Below are positions 24,189 through 33,869 of a stretch of DNA of 64,000 nt, piece after piece. Position numbers and translations under genes: made by a program. The notes below the pieces were generated by a model. It did no database searches, was not told the DNA's origin, and saw nothing but the letters and a program-made list of their open reading frames with translations. Origin of the DNA: an uncultured Cellulomonadaceae bacterium (GTDB lineage: Bacteria > Actinomycetota > Actinomycetes > Actinomycetales > Cellulomonadaceae); NCBI GenBank assembly GCA_947495165.1, contig CANLXM010000001.1, forward strand, positions 558,001 through 622,000. The letters run 5' to 3'. Within the stretch, counting starts at the first letter, position 1, and the number at the start of each line of letters is the position of its first letter.

Positions 24189-25157
24189 TCAGAAGTAGTA
24201 CGGGAACCCCGACCAGTCGGGATCCCGGCGCTCGAGGAAGGCGTCGCGGCCCTCGACGGCCTCGTCCGTCATGTACGCCAGGCGCGTGGCCTCGCCGGCG
24301 AACACCTGCTGGCCCGCGAGCCCGTCGTCGGCGAGGTTGAACGCGAACTTGAGCATCCGGATCGCCTGAGGGGACTTGGTCGCGATGGTCCGGGCGTACT
24401 CGAGCGCGAGGTTCTCGACCTCGGCGTGGTCCGCGACCTCGTTCACGGCGCCCCACTCGTAGGCGTCCTGCGCGGAGTACTCGCGCGCCAGGAAGAACAC
24501 CTCGCGCGCGCGCTTCTGGCCCACCTGCCGGGCGAACAGCGCCGAGCCGTAGCCGGCGTCGAAGGACCCGACGTTGGCGTCGGTCTGCTTGAACCGCGCG
24601 TGCTCGCGGCTCGCGATCGACAGGTCCGCGACGACGTGCAGCGAGTGCCCACCGCCGGCCGCCCAGCCGTTCACGACGGCGATGACGACCTTCGGCATGG
24701 TGCGCATGAGCCGCTGCACCTCGAGGATGTGCAGGCGCCCGGCCTGCGCGGGGTCGATCGCGTCCGCCGTCACGGCGTCGTTGTCGGTGACGTAGCGGTA
24801 GCCGTCGCGGCCGCGGATGCGCTGGTCGCCGCCGGAGCAGAACGCCCAGCCGCCGTCCTTGGGGCTCGGGCCGTTGCCCGTGAGGATGACGGCGGCGACG
24901 TCGGAGCTCATCCGGGCGTGGTCCAGCACCCGGTGCAGCTCGTCGACCGTGTGAGGGCGGAACGCGTTGCGCACCTCGGGTCGGTCGAAGGCGACGCGGA
25001 CGACGGGCAGGTCACGGACGCCGTCGGCGGACCGTTCCACGCCCCGGTGGTACGTGAGGTCCGTGAGGTCCTCGAAGCCTGCGACGGTGCGCCACCGCTG
25101 CGGGTCGAACGTCTGCGAGACGGAAACAGGCAACGGCGGGGGCGTCCGGTCGGTCAT
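24189..25157 (-). CDS. menB: 1,4-dihydroxy-2-naphthoyl-CoA synthase
   Basis: A 322-residue crotonase-fold enzyme that closes the second ring by Dieckmann-type condensation of o-succinylbenzoyl-CoA. The oxyanion-hole segments are FCSGGDQRIRG (about residues 106-116) and NGWAAGGGHSLHVV (about 165-178), and DANVGSFDAGYGSALFARQVGQK is characteristic of MenB. The C-terminus ends in FLERRDPDWSGFPYYF. It has the longer N-terminus typical of actinobacterial MenB. It stands alone, with its own start about 50 bases from the next leftward gene. Confidence 0.96.
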   Translation of the reverse strand: MTDRTPPPLPVSVSQTFDPQRWRTVAGFEDLTDLTYHRGVERSADGVRDLPVVRVAFDRPEVRNAFRPHTVDELHRVLDHARMSSDVAAVILTGNGPSPKDGGWAFCSGGDQRIRGRDGYRYVTDNDAVTADAIDPAQAGRLHILEVQRLMRTMPKVVIAVVNGWAAGGGHSLHVVADLSIASREHARFKQTDANVGSFDAGYGSALFARQVGQKRAREVFFLAREYSAQDAYEWGAVNEVADHAEVENLALEYARTIATKSPQAIRMLKFAFNLADDGLAGQQVFAGEATRLAYMTDEAVEGRDAFLERRDPDWSGFPYYF

Positions 25158-25210
25158 GGCTCACACCATAGTTCGACCGGCGCTCCCGCCGTGTGCCGAT
25201 CAGCGCCTGG

Positions 25211-27010
25211 TCAGAGCGTGCCGCGGACCTTCACGTCGATGGTGCCGAGGCTCACGGTCTTGCCCTTGACCGCGCGGACCTGGGTCGTGACGGGCTCGAG
25301 GAAGTACGGGTTCTTCCACGGCTCGGCCTCGTCCCAGCGCAGGCCGTCGTCCTGGCGCGCTTCCCACAGCACCATGGAGTACGCCGCGGACTGGAGGCCC
25401 GTCACTCGGGGGCGGGCGTCGGGGGAGCGGCGGTTCGAGGTCTCGCTCGTGCACGTCACGCCCTGGCAGGCCATGAACACGTACGACGTGTGGACCGGGA
25501 GGCCCGAGGTGGCGTACCGCAGCTGGGCGGTCACGGTGCCGCCCTGGCCGCCGTCCTTGAGGTTGATCGTCCGGGACCGCGTGACCTTGACCTTGGCGTA
25601 CACCCGGGGGGTGTACGCGACCTGGTCGCTCCAGTCGCTGCGGTCGTCGCGCGGGCCCACCTCGATGCGCAGGCTCGCCGGGACGACGTGCGCAGCCTTG
25701 TAGCGTCCGGCCGAGGTCCGGACGACGTCGACCGGGCCCTGCTGGGCGCTCGCGAGGTTCGGAAGCCAGCGGCTCTGGTGCTTGCCGGCGACCGTGACGG
25801 TCTTGCGCGTGACCTTCTTGGTCGTGAGCGCCCGGTGCTGCGACGCCTTCACGGTCACGCGGGTGGTGTAGTAGCGGTTGGCCTTCTCGTCCACGTAGGT
25901 GAGGTGGTACGTGCCGGGCACGACGCCGCGGAGGACGTAGCGGCCCTTGCTCAGCTTGGCCGTGTAGCGGACCTCGCGTCCGCGGACGAGGGTGACCTCG
26001 CCGCGGGCCTGCTTGCCCTTGACCGTGAAGCGCCCGCTGACCTTGCCCAGGTCGCGGCGACGCTCGATGGCGAGGTCGGCGCGGACCTCGGTGGCGCCGT
26101 CCGCCACGACGACGGTGCGCGACTCGCCGCGGACCGCTGCGCCCACGGACGCCGTCACGGTGTACGTGCCTGGACGGGGTGCCGCGAGGCTGAACCGACC
26201 GGCGGCGTCGGTGCGCACGCTCGCGCTCGTGGGCTGGTACTCGTCGCGCCAGGAGGTCGGGACGCGCGTTGCGGTCACGGTGCGGCGCGCGGACGGCTTG
26301 CCGTCGAGGGTCACGGTTCCGGAGATCGCCGGGGTGGACCTCGCGGCGAGCTTCAGTGCGACCGGGGCGACGTCACCGCTGCTCACGGCGACCTCGACCG
26401 GCGCGGCGGCGAGGTCGTCGGTCCACGCGGTCACGAGGTACCGGCCGGGGAGGAAGCCCTCGCGCAGGTCGGCGTCGGCGAGGGTGCCTTCCCAGATGTT
26501 CTTGCCGTCGAGGCGCAGGACGTCGACCCGCACGCTGGAGGCGGGGAGGCTGCGGTCGACCGTCACGGCGAAGCCGGCGCCGGGGCGCAGGGGGTGGGTG
26601 CCGCTCGCGATCGTGGTGCTGGCGCGCGCCGTGTACGGCGTGGGCGCGGTGCGCAGGTCCCACGCCTGGGCACCGCGCGAACCGATCCAGACGTTCGGCG
26701 TGTTCTTGCGCGAGCTCGGCACGTAGAGGTAGAACGTCGTGCCCGCCGCGGGCTGCGCGAGGCGGAACGTCCCGTCCTTGGCCGTGCGCGTGGAGGCGAG
26801 CGAGTCGCCCTTGGCGTCGATCAGCTCGACCGGGACGTTGCTGCGGACGGCGCCCTGCGGCGAGACGAGCGTCCCGGTCACGACGGGACGGGCTGCGGCG
26901 GAGGCCGTGGGCACGAGGCTCGGGGCGAGCAGGAGGGCGAGCGCGAGGATGGCGGCGATCGCGGCGGAGGTGAGGCGGGGGAGCGCGGCTGACCGCAGCG
27001 TCTGAGGCAT
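25211..27010 (-). CDS. Secreted multi-domain carboxypeptidase-regulatory-like repeat protein
   Basis: A 599-residue exported protein with a cleavable signal peptide (basic start, hydrophobic AIAAILALALLLAPSLV, cleavage near TASAAARP). The rest is a chain of about five to six beta-sandwich domains of the CarboxypepD_reg/prealbumin-like type. Recurring marks are VTGTLVSPQGAVRSNVPVEL..., ISGTVTLDGKPSARRTVTAT, DAAGRFSLAAPRPGTYTVTA and RYVLRGVVPGTYHLTYVD. No catalytic domain or cell-wall anchor is visible. It may be a structural or adhesive surface protein. It starts 100 bases from the divergent menC and breaks the men gene series; no link to quinone synthesis is apparent. Confidence 0.75.
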   Translation of the reverse strand: MPQTLRSAALPRLTSAAIAAILALALLLAPSLVPTASAAARPVVTGTLVSPQGAVRSNVPVELIDAKGDSLASTRTAKDGTFRLAQPAAGTTFYLYVPSSRKNTPNVWIGSRGAQAWDLRTAPTPYTARASTTIASGTHPLRPGAGFAVTVDRSLPASSVRVDVLRLDGKNIWEGTLADADLREGFLPGRYLVTAWTDDLAAAPVEVAVSSGDVAPVALKLAARSTPAISGTVTLDGKPSARRTVTATRVPTSWRDEYQPTSASVRTDAAGRFSLAAPRPGTYTVTASVGAAVRGESRTVVVADGATEVRADLAIERRRDLGKVSGRFTVKGKQARGEVTLVRGREVRYTAKLSKGRYVLRGVVPGTYHLTYVDEKANRYYTTRVTVKASQHRALTTKKVTRKTVTVAGKHQSRWLPNLASAQQGPVDVVRTSAGRYKAAHVVPASLRIEVGPRDDRSDWSDQVAYTPRVYAKVKVTRSRTINLKDGGQGGTVTAQLRYATSGLPVHTSYVFMACQGVTCTSETSNRRSPDARPRVTGLQSAAYSMVLWEARQDDGLRWDEAEPWKNPYFLEPVTTQVRAVKGKTVSLGTIDVKVRGTL

Positions 27011-27109
27011 GGGCTCAGCATGACGGGTGGCCCGGCGTTTGACCAGGGACTCCGGCGGCTGGACCGGCCCTGGCGGCACCGAGGGCGGCTCGCGCCCTAG
27101 GGTGGGCTC

Positions 27110-28063
27110 GTGCACGTGTACTCCATCCCGCTGCGGACCCGCTTCCGCGGGATCGACGTGCGCGAGGGCGTGCTGCTGCAGGGCGCGGCGGGCTGGGGAG
27201 AGTTCTCCCCGTTCACCGAGTACGACGACGGCGAGGCCGCCGCGTGGTGGCGTGCGGCTCGGGAGGCGGCGGACGAGGGCTTTCCTGCGCCGGTCCGGGA
27301 CACCATCCCGGTCAACGTCACGGTCCCCGCGGTCGACGCCGCGCGCGCCCACGCGATCGTCGTGGGTTCCGGGGGCTGCACGACCGCGAAGGTCAAGGTC
27401 GCCGAGCCCGGCCAGAGCGAGGCGGACGAGATCGCCCGGCTCGAGGCGGTCCGGGACGCGCTGGGTCCGGCGGGCCGGATCCGCGTCGACGCGAACGGCG
27501 CGTGGGACGTCGAGACCGCGGTCGCGCGGCTGGCGGTGCTCGACCGCGCCGCCAGGGGGCTCGAGTACGCCGAACAGCCGTGCGCGAGCGTCCCTGACCT
27601 GGCCGCGGTCCGGCGCCGCGTCGCCGTGCCGATCGCCGCCGACGAGTCGATCCGCCGTGCGAGCGACCCGCACGCCGTCGTGCGCGCCGAAGCCGCCGAC
27701 GTGATCGTGCTGAAGGTCCAGCCGCTCGGGGGCGTGCGCGCGTGCCTGCGGCTCGCCGACGAGCTCGGGCTGCCCGTCGTCGTGTCCTCCGCGCTCGAGT
27801 CCTCGGTCGGCCTGGCCGCGGGTATCGCGCTCGCGGCCGCCCTGCCCGAGCTTCCGTACGCCTGCGGGCTGGCCACCGCGCACCTGTTCACCGACGACGT
27901 CACCGCCGAGCCGCTGCTGCCCCGCGACGGCGCGATCGCCGTGCGCCCCGTCGCCGCCGACGCCGGCGCGCTCGCCCGGACCGCCGCCTCGCCCGCGCAG
28001 GCGGCGTGGTGGCTCGACCGCGTCGACCGCGTCCGCGCCTGCACCGAGCAGGAGCCGGCATGA
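27110..28063 (+). CDS. menC: o-Succinylbenzoate synthase
   Basis: A 317-residue enolase-superfamily enzyme that dehydrates SHCHC to o-succinylbenzoate. The catalytic lysine pair is K94-V-K96 (TTAKVKV), metal ligands are Asp127 (RVDANG), Glu155 (YAEQPC) and Asp178 (AADES), and the opposite lysine is Lys202 (VLKVQPLGG). The N-terminal capping domain is short, as in other actinobacterial MenC. GTG start. The end overlaps menD by 4 bases (ATGA). Confidence 0.94.
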   Translation: MHVYSIPLRTRFRGIDVREGVLLQGAAGWGEFSPFTEYDDGEAAAWWRAAREAADEGFPAPVRDTIPVNVTVPAVDAARAHAIVVGSGGCTTAKVKVAEPGQSEADEIARLEAVRDALGPAGRIRVDANGAWDVETAVARLAVLDRAARGLEYAEQPCASVPDLAAVRRRVAVPIAADESIRRASDPHAVVRAEAADVIVLKVQPLGGVRACLRLADELGLPVVVSSALESSVGLAAGIALAAALPELPYACGLATAHLFTDDVTAEPLLPRDGAIAVRPVAADAGALARTAASPAQAAWWLDRVDRVRACTEQEPA

Positions 28064-29802
28064 CGCGCCCGTCCATCTCCGCGGCGCGCGAGCTCCTCGC
28101 CGCGCTGGGCGCCCTGGGTCTGCGCGACCTCGTGCTCGCCCCGGGCTCACGTTCCGCGCCGCTCGCGTATGCCGCGGCCGAGGCCGCCGACGCCGGGTGG
28201 TTGCGCCTGCACGTACGGATCGACGAGCGCGCCGCGGGTTTCCTGGCGCTCGGCCTCGCGCGGGGCGCGGCGCTCGCGGGCGCACCGCGCCCGGTGGCCG
28301 TCGTGACGACGTCGGGCACGGCCGTGGCCAACCTGCACCCAGCGGTGCTCGAGGCGCACCACGCCGGCGTGCCGCTCCTCCTCCTGACCGCGGACCGGCC
28401 GCACGAGCTCCGGGGGACCGGCGCCAACCAGACCACCGAGCAGGTGGGCATCTTCGCGGGCGCCGTGCGCTGGCAGGCGGACGTGCCCGCGCCGGACGGA
28501 CGCGCGGGCGAGGCACGGGACCTGCGGGCGCTGGCCGCGCGCGCGGTCGCGGCGGCGCTCGGGGCGCGCACCGGGTGGCCGGGGCCCGCGCACCTGAACC
28601 TGTCCTACCGCGACCCGCTCGCGCCCGAGGCGCTCGATGATGACGCCGCGCCGGTGGCGGAGGATCGTGGCCAGGCGGGGCCGACGACGGCCAGCGAGCC
28701 CACCGTCGTCGTCGCGGCGGGGGAGCCTGCGGTCGACTGGCCGCTCGACGACCGCCCCACGGTTCTGGTCGCCGGCGACGGCGCGGGCCCGCGGGCGACG
28801 GCCCTCGCCGAGGCCCGGGGCTGGCCGCTCCTTGCGGAGTCGGTCTCGGGCGCGGCCGGGGGCGCCCACCTGGTCGCGGCGCACGCGCTCGTGCTCGCGG
28901 AGTCGGCGCTCGCGGACGACGTCGCGCGCGTGATCGTGCTGGGCCGGCCCACGCTGTCCCGACCGGTGCAGCGGCTGCTCGCGTCGGCGGGCGAGGTCGT
29001 CGTCGTCGCTCCCGGAGCGCAGCCGTGGCCGGACGCCGCGCGGCGGGCCGACGTGGTGCTGCCCGGGATCCCCGCCTCGTGGTGGGAGCCCGCGCCGTCC
29101 GACCACGCGTGGCTCGACCGATGGTGCGCCGCGGGCCAGCGCGCGGCTGACGCGGTGACCGCAGAGCTGGCCGCGCGCCCGGCCCTCACGGGGCTCGCCG
29201 TGGCGCGCGCGGTGGCTGCCGACCTGACGCCGGAAGACGTGCTCGTCGTCGGCTCCTCGAACCCCGCGCGCGACCTCGACACCGCGGCCGTCTGGGCTCA
29301 GCCGCCCTTCGTCGTCGCGAACCGGGGCCTGGCGGGCATCGACGGGCTCGTGTCCACGGCGACCGGCGTCGCGCTCGCCGCGCCGGCGGGGGCGCGGGTC
29401 CGGGCGTACGTCGGTGACCTCACGTTCCTGCACGACGTCGGCGGGCTGCTCGGCGCTCCCGGCGAGCCCGCGCCCGACCTCACCATCGTGGTCGCGAACG
29501 ACCATGGCGGGTCGATCTTCGCGGGGCTCGAGCACGGTGCGCTGGGGGCGACGACGCCGGCTCGGGCGGCGACCTTCGAGCGCGTGTTCGGCACCCCCCA
29601 CACGGTGGACGTGGCCGCTCTGTGCCGCGCCTACGGCGTCGGGCACGTCGCGGTGCACGTTGCCGCCGGGCTCGCTGAGGCACTGGCGGCACCGAGCGCG
29701 GGCGTCCGGGTCGTGGAGGCCCGCCTGACGCGCTCCGCCCGCCGCGACGACGACGCCAGCCTGCGCGCCCGCGTCCGCGCCGCCCTCCACCCAACCCCCT
29801 GA
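28060..29802 (+). CDS. menD: SEPHCHC synthase
   Basis: A 580-residue thiamine diphosphate enzyme, which adds the succinyl semialdehyde unit of 2-oxoglutarate to isochorismate. The N-terminal binding region includes LAPGSRSAPLAYA and TSGTAVANLHPAVLEAHHA; the Arg-rich TADRPHELRGTGANQTTEQ is a MenD signature. The cofactor region at the C-terminus has AYVGDLTFLHDVGGLL and IVVANDHGGSIF. Start overlaps the menC stop by 4 bases. The family order menC-menD is common in actinobacteria; menH (SHCHC synthase), which acts between the two, is not in this window. Confidence 0.95.
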   Translation: MTRPSISAARELLAALGALGLRDLVLAPGSRSAPLAYAAAEAADAGWLRLHVRIDERAAGFLALGLARGAALAGAPRPVAVVTTSGTAVANLHPAVLEAHHAGVPLLLLTADRPHELRGTGANQTTEQVGIFAGAVRWQADVPAPDGRAGEARDLRALAARAVAAALGARTGWPGPAHLNLSYRDPLAPEALDDDAAPVAEDRGQAGPTTASEPTVVVAAGEPAVDWPLDDRPTVLVAGDGAGPRATALAEARGWPLLAESVSGAAGGAHLVAAHALVLAESALADDVARVIVLGRPTLSRPVQRLLASAGEVVVVAPGAQPWPDAARRADVVLPGIPASWWEPAPSDHAWLDRWCAAGQRAADAVTAELAARPALTGLAVARAVAADLTPEDVLVVGSSNPARDLDTAAVWAQPPFVVANRGLAGIDGLVSTATGVALAAPAGARVRAYVGDLTFLHDVGGLLGAPGEPAPDLTIVVANDHGGSIFAGLEHGALGATTPARAATFERVFGTPHTVDVAALCRAYGVGHVAVHVAAGLAEALAAPSAGVRVVEARLTRSARRDDDASLRARVRAALHPTP

Positions 29803-29845
29803 CGGCACCCGCGCCACCCACCCCACCCGCCCCACCCCACACCCA

Positions 29846-29915
29846 CCCCGCTGAGTGCACAATTCTGGCGGTGTCTTGCGCGCAGAACGCCGCCAAAATC
29901 GTGCACTCAGCGGGG
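29846..29915. repeat. Palindrome family A, copy 2 (between co-directional genes)
   Basis: CCCCGCTGAGTGCAC followed by AATTCTGGCGG pairs with CCGCCAAAATC followed by GTGCACTCAGCGGGG: 26-base arms with two mismatches around an 18-base loop that can fold further. It lies between menD and htrA, both rightward, so it may end menD transcription. It shares TGAGTGC...TGGCGGTGTCTTG with copies 1 and 3. Confidence 0.75.
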
Positions 29916-30005
29916 CGCGGGGGCGGATTCCCAGGGAGTGCTCAGGTGGGGTCGAGGCTGCGTCCAGCGGGGCCTGGTTGAGTAAGGGGCAACAAGGAGG
30001 ACGAC

Positions 30006-31424
30006 ATGAACGAGAACGACGTGACGCCGGGGACGCCCGCCCAGCCGGGTGCCGTGCACCCCGCCTCGAACCCGACGATGCCCATCCCGCGGCCCCCCGC
30101 CGGCCCGGTGCCGCCGCCCCCCGCCGCGGGCGCGCCCTACGGTCTGGCTTTCGGTGCGACTCCCCCGAACGGCCCCGGCACGGGCCACGGCAACGCCCCC
30201 GAAACCACGCCGGCCCGCCCCGAGCGCGAGCGCCGCATGTGGCCGGCGATCGTCGGCACCGCGGCGCTCACCGCCGTCCTGGCGAGCGGCGGCAGCGTCC
30301 TGGCGATCAACGCCCTGGACGACGACGTCGCGCCCCAGTCCTCGACGTCGATCGCCGGCGGTTCCTCGAACATCTCGCTGACCACCGTCGGTGAGACCAC
30401 CTGGGAGGAGATCGCCTCGCAGGTCGCGCCGTCCGTCGTCGCGATCCAGGTCGCGACCTCGTCCGGCGAGGGCGAAGGGTCCGGCGTGATCATCGACGCG
30501 TCGGGCCGGATCGTCACCAACAACCACGTGGTCGCGGGTGCGAACAACGACACGGTGCAGGTGTCCCTGTCGGACGGTCGCATCTACGACGCGACGATCG
30601 TCGGGCTCGACCCGTCGACCGACCTCGCGGTCGTGCAGCTGGTCGATCCTCCCGAGGACCTGCAGCCCGCCACGTTCGCGGACTCGGACGACGTGCTGGT
30701 CGGCAACCCCGTCATGGCGGTCGGCAACCCGCTGGGGCTCGCGAACACGGTCACCACCGGGATCGTCTCCGCGCTGTCCCGCCCGGTCTCGACGATGGAC
30801 GAGTCGTCGTACGTCGTGACCAACGCGATCCAGATCGACGCGGCGATCAACCCGGGCAACTCCGGGGGCCCGCTGTTCAACGCCGCGGGCGAGGTCATCG
30901 GCATCACGTCGTCGATCGCGACCCTGTCGAGCGGGTCCTCCCAGGCTGGCTCGATCGGCCTCGGGTTCGCGATCCCCGCGAACCTGGCTCGGTCCATCAG
31001 CGACCAGCTCATCGAGGACGGCGAGGCGGAGCACGCGTTCCTCGGCGTCTCGCTCTCGGACGCGACGGCCACCGCCGACGGCGTCACGCGCCGCGGCGCG
31101 CGGGTCGAGGAGGTCACCGCTGGCTCGCCGGCTGCCAACGCGGGCCTGCAGCGCGGCGACGTCATCGTCGCCCTCGACGGCACGTTCGTCACGGGTGCGG
31201 AGTCGCTCACGGCGGCCGTGCGCGAGCGCACCTCCGGCAGCGAGGCCACGGTCACCTACGTGCGCGGCGAGCAGTCGGCCGACGTCGCCGTCACCTTCAC
31301 CACGCGACCCGTCGAGGAGACCACCGACGAGAGCACGCAGGTGCCCGACGACGAGCCGTCCGGTGACACGTGGACGTGGCCGGGCTCGGATGAGTTCGAC
31401 TGGTTCGGCGGCCCCGAGGGCTGA
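30006..31424 (+). CDS. HtrA/DegP-type serine protease with PDZ domain
   Basis: A 472-residue membrane-anchored protease of actinobacterial layout: a Pro-rich cytoplasmic tail (residues 1-75), one span (about 79-103), then a trypsin-fold domain and a PDZ domain (about 345-440), both outside the cell. The triad is His174 (TNNHVV), Asp206 (STDLAVV) and Ser287 (GNSGGPL). The acidic C-terminus ends DWFGGPEG. It should degrade or refold damaged envelope proteins. AAGGAGG lies before the ATG. The gene is monocistronic, flanked by palindrome A copy 2 and a strong terminator. Confidence 0.93.
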   Translation: MNENDVTPGTPAQPGAVHPASNPTMPIPRPPAGPVPPPPAAGAPYGLAFGATPPNGPGTGHGNAPETTPARPERERRMWPAIVGTAALTAVLASGGSVLAINALDDDVAPQSSTSIAGGSSNISLTTVGETTWEEIASQVAPSVVAIQVATSSGEGEGSGVIIDASGRIVTNNHVVAGANNDTVQVSLSDGRIYDATIVGLDPSTDLAVVQLVDPPEDLQPATFADSDDVLVGNPVMAVGNPLGLANTVTTGIVSALSRPVSTMDESSYVVTNAIQIDAAINPGNSGGPLFNAAGEVIGITSSIATLSSGSSQAGSIGLGFAIPANLARSISDQLIEDGEAEHAFLGVSLSDATATADGVTRRGARVEEVTAGSPAANAGLQRGDVIVALDGTFVTGAESLTAAVRERTSGSEATVTYVRGEQSADVAVTFTTRPVEETTDESTQVPDDEPSGDTWTWPGSDEFDWFGGPEG

Positions 31425-31491
31425 CCCCACAGACGTCCGGCGGTGGCCGTCCCCTCCGCCGCCGGGACGGGCTCCCCTCCCCTGGGAGCCG

Positions 31492-31523
31492 AGAGAGGCC
31501 GGTGCGTGAGCGCCGGCCTCTCT
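31492..31523 (+). terminator. Rho-independent-like terminator after htrA
   Basis: AGAGAGGCCGG pairs perfectly with CCGGCCTCTCT around TGCGTGAGCG, and the stem is followed by TTCATGTCTGT. Two smaller hairpins precede it (GTCCGGCGG...CCGCCGGGAC from about 31434, and GCTCCC...GGGAGC at 31471-31489). The region lies between the convergent htrA and menF genes. Confidence 0.7.
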
Positions 31524-31564
31524 TCATGTCTGTGCCGCGGTGTCGCGCGGCGGGAGAGGACGCC

Positions 31565-32896
31565 TCAGCCCAGCGCGGACCGCATGGGCTCGAGCTTGGC
31601 CTCGGTCTCCGCGAGCTCCGCCTCCGGGTCCGAGGCGGCGACGATCCCGCAGCCCGCGAACAGGCGCAGCTCGCACGGGTCCTCGGGGGAGAGCTCCGCG
31701 GACCGCAGCGCGATGCCCCACTCGCCGTCGCCGTCGGCCCCGAGCCACCCGACCGGACCGGCGTACCGCGCCCGCTCGAGCCCCTCGATCTCGCGGATGA
31801 GGTCGCGGGCGACGAGCGTCGGCGTCCCGCACACGGCGGCGGAGGGGTGCAGCGCGGCGGCGAGCGTGAGGCTGCTGACGCCGGGGCGGTCGAGCACGCC
31901 GGTGACGTCGGTCGCCAGGTGCATGACGTTCGGCAGGTGCAGCACGAACGGCGCCTCGGGGACGTTCATCGACGTGCAGAACGGCTCGAGCTCGCGCGCG
32001 ACCGAGGACACCGCGTACTCGTGCTCCTCGAGGTCCTTGGAGGACCGGGTGAGGTGGGCGGCGTGGGCGAGGTCGGCGTCGTCGTCCCCGGTGCGCCGGA
32101 CGGTGCCTGCCAGGACGCGGGAGATCGCGAGGCCCTTCTCGCTGCGCACGAGCAGCTCGGGCGTCGCGCCGACCATGCCGTCGACCGAGAACGTCCAGCA
32201 GCCGGGGTAGGAGCCGGCGAGGCGCTGCAGCAGCCACCGGGGGTCCACGGGCGCCGTGGTGCGGGCGACGACCTCGCGGGCCAGGACGACCTTGTCGAGC
32301 GCCCCGGAGCGGATGCGCTCGACCGCCTGCGTGACGATGCCCAGCCATTCCTCGGCGGTGCGCGAGCCAGGCGAGTAGGTGACGCGCCCGGGGCTGCGCA
32401 CGGGCTCGGCGCCGACGCTGAGGAGCTCAGCGAGCGTCGGCTGGGCGGGCCCGGTCTCGGCGGTGTCGGGCGTGACCGTGGTGACCCACGCCGTCGAGCC
32501 ACGACGCCCGACGACGACGGCCGGCACCACGAGGACGCCGCCCGCCCCCGACGACGGGTCGAACGAGAACGAGCCGAAGGCGACCGGACCCGTCCCGGGT
32601 GCGCGGACGTCGTCGTGCACGGTCATGGTCTGCAGGAGGTGTCCCCAGGCGGACTCGGCGCGCGAGAACTGGGCGTCGCCGGTGGTCTCGATGCGCGCGA
32701 CCTCGCCCCAGGCGACCAGGCCGTCGCCCCGGCGCACCCAGCTGAGGGACGACTCCGCGGGCAGGAAGTCCAGGAGCGCGGCCGGGTCAGCGTCGGCGCT
32801 GGGGAGGTCGAGCGGCGTCGTGCGCACGACCAGCCGCGCAGGCGCGGCAATCAGGTGCTCGGCCGACGCGAGCGAGTCAATATTCATCGCCACCAT
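31565..32896 (-). CDS. menF: Isochorismate synthase
   Basis: A 443-residue chorismate-binding enzyme that commits chorismate to menaquinone (or a salicylate-type siderophore). C-terminal catalytic features are KVVLAREV (about residue 200), [29 protein letters not shown], the diagnostic [12 protein letters not shown] and the final metal/base region [12 protein letters not shown]. Context among men genes favours the quinone role. The ATG at 32896 is chosen; another ATG at 32887 is equally open and the ribosome site is weak for both. It is divergent from menG, with palindrome A copy 3 between them. Confidence 0.9.
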   Translation of the reverse strand: MVAMNIDSLASAEHLIAAPARLVVRTTPLDLPSADADPAALLDFLPAESSLSWVRRGDGLVAWGEVARIETTGDAQFSRAESAWGHLLQTMTVHDDVRAPGTGPVAFGSFSFDPSSGAGGVLVVPAVVVGRRGSTAWVTTVTPDTAETGPAQPTLAELLSVGAEPVRSPGRVTYSPGSRTAEEWLGIVTQAVERIRSGALDKVVLAREVVARTTAPVDPRWLLQRLAGSYPGCWTFSVDGMVGATPELLVRSEKGLAISRVLAGTVRRTGDDDADLAHAAHLTRSSKDLEEHEYAVSSVARELEPFCTSMNVPEAPFVLHLPNVMHLATDVTGVLDRPGVSSLTLAAALHPSAAVCGTPTLVARDLIREIEGLERARYAGPVGWLGADGDGEWGIALRSAELSPEDPCELRLFAGCGIVAASDPEAELAETEAKLEPMRSALG

Positions 32897-32927
32897 GGTA
32901 GGTCCGCCCGCCCGCACCTCTGTCCCC

Positions 32928-32992
32928 CCGCTGAGTGCGTACTTTTGGCGGTGTTTTCGTCGCAGAACACCGCCAAAACTACGCACTCACGG
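32928..32992. repeat. Palindrome family A, copy 3 (in a divergent intergenic region)
   Basis: CCGCTGAGTGCGTACTTTTG followed by GCGGTGTTTTCG pairs with its complement ending CTACGCACTCACGG: about 30 pairs with three or four mismatches. Between arms only a few bases (TCG) remain unpaired. It lies upstream of both menF and menG, where a terminator makes no sense, so it must be either a mobile/repetitive element or a regulatory structure. Confidence 0.75.
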
Positions 32993-33052
32993 AGGGGTCG
33001 GCGAGGGGTCGGCGAGGGGGTGGGTGGGGGTGCGGCGTGGGAGGATCGGGGC

Positions 33053-33748
33053 ATGTCGCGTGCCAGCCTGGAGAAGAAGCCCCACGAGGTCGCCTCGATG
33101 TTCGACGGCATCGCCCGTCGGTACGACCTCACCAACGACCTCATCTCGATGGGGCAGGACCGCCGGTGGCGCCGCCTCACGGTCGACGCGATCGGCGCCA
33201 TGCCGGGGGAGCGCGTGCTCGACCTCGCCGCCGGCACCGGAGCGTCGAGCGAGCCGCTCGCCGACTCGGGCGTGCGCGTCGTCCCGTGCGACTTCTCGAT
33301 CGGCATGCTGCAGGTCGGCAAGCAGCGCCGCCCCGACCTCAGCTTCACCGCCGGCGATGCGACGCACCTGCCGTTCGCGGACGAGAGCTTCGACGCCGTG
33401 ACGATCTCGTTCGGTCTGCGCAACGTGGTCGACACCCCGGCCGCGCTCGCGGAGATGCTGCGCGTCACCCGCCCGGGTGGGCGGATCGTCATCTGCGAGT
33501 TCTCCGACCCGACCTGGGCGCCGTTCCGGGTGGTCTACCAGAACTACCTGATGCGCGCGCTGCCCCGCGTCGCCGGGCTCGTGACCAAGGACGCGGGCTC
33601 CTACGAGTACCTCGCCGAGTCGATCCGCGCGTGGCCCGACCAGGTGGGCCTCGCGACCCTGATGAAGGACGCCGGCTGGAGAGACGTCGCGTACCGGAAC
33701 GTCTCGGGCGGCATCGTCGCGCTTCACCGCGCGACGCGTCCCCGCTGA
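33053..33748 (+). CDS. menG: Demethylmenaquinone methyltransferase (UbiE/MenG)
   Basis: A 231-residue class I SAM methyltransferase that performs the last methylation of the naphthoquinone ring. UbiE family features: [25 protein letters not shown] (about residues 18-42), SAM motif [16 protein letters not shown], motif [11 protein letters not shown], and near the end [14 protein letters not shown] and [18 protein letters not shown] lies 7 bases before the ATG. It is followed by a hairpin and probably forms a single-gene unit. Confidence 0.94.
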   Translation: MSRASLEKKPHEVASMFDGIARRYDLTNDLISMGQDRRWRRLTVDAIGAMPGERVLDLAAGTGASSEPLADSGVRVVPCDFSIGMLQVGKQRRPDLSFTAGDATHLPFADESFDAVTISFGLRNVVDTPAALAEMLRVTRPGGRIVICEFSDPTWAPFRVVYQNYLMRALPRVAGLVTKDAGSYEYLAESIRAWPDQVGLATLMKDAGWRDVAYRNVSGGIVALHRATRPR

Positions 33749-33759
33749 GGCGCAAGAGC

Positions 33760-33794
33760 CCAAGGTCCCGGGACGACGTCGTCTGGGTCCTTGG
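33760..33794 (+). terminator. Hairpin after menG
   Basis: CCAAGGTCCCGGGACGAC pairs with GTCGTCTGGGTCCTTGG (one mismatch and a one-base bulge), starting 11 bases after the menG stop. It has no T-run, so terminator function is likely but not assured. Confidence 0.55.
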
Positions 33795-33869
33795 TCCCGG
33801 CGGCCCTCCGCGGGGTGAGGCTTACCTTGGCAGACAGGTACGCGGCCCGAGACTAAGGTGACGGGAGCT

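Noticed and set aside
29803-29845. C-rich tract (repeated CCACCC) after menD
   Set aside because: A simple pyrimidine-rich stretch before palindrome A copy 2; it shows no unit repeat or open frame and could only be part of the terminator region.
33814-33830. A DtxR/IdeR iron-box-like sequence (TGAGGCTTACCTTGG) upstream of menJ
   Set aside because: Only the AGG-N4-CCT core and part of the right half match the 19-base consensus; the left half is unlike it. Chance similarity is likely.
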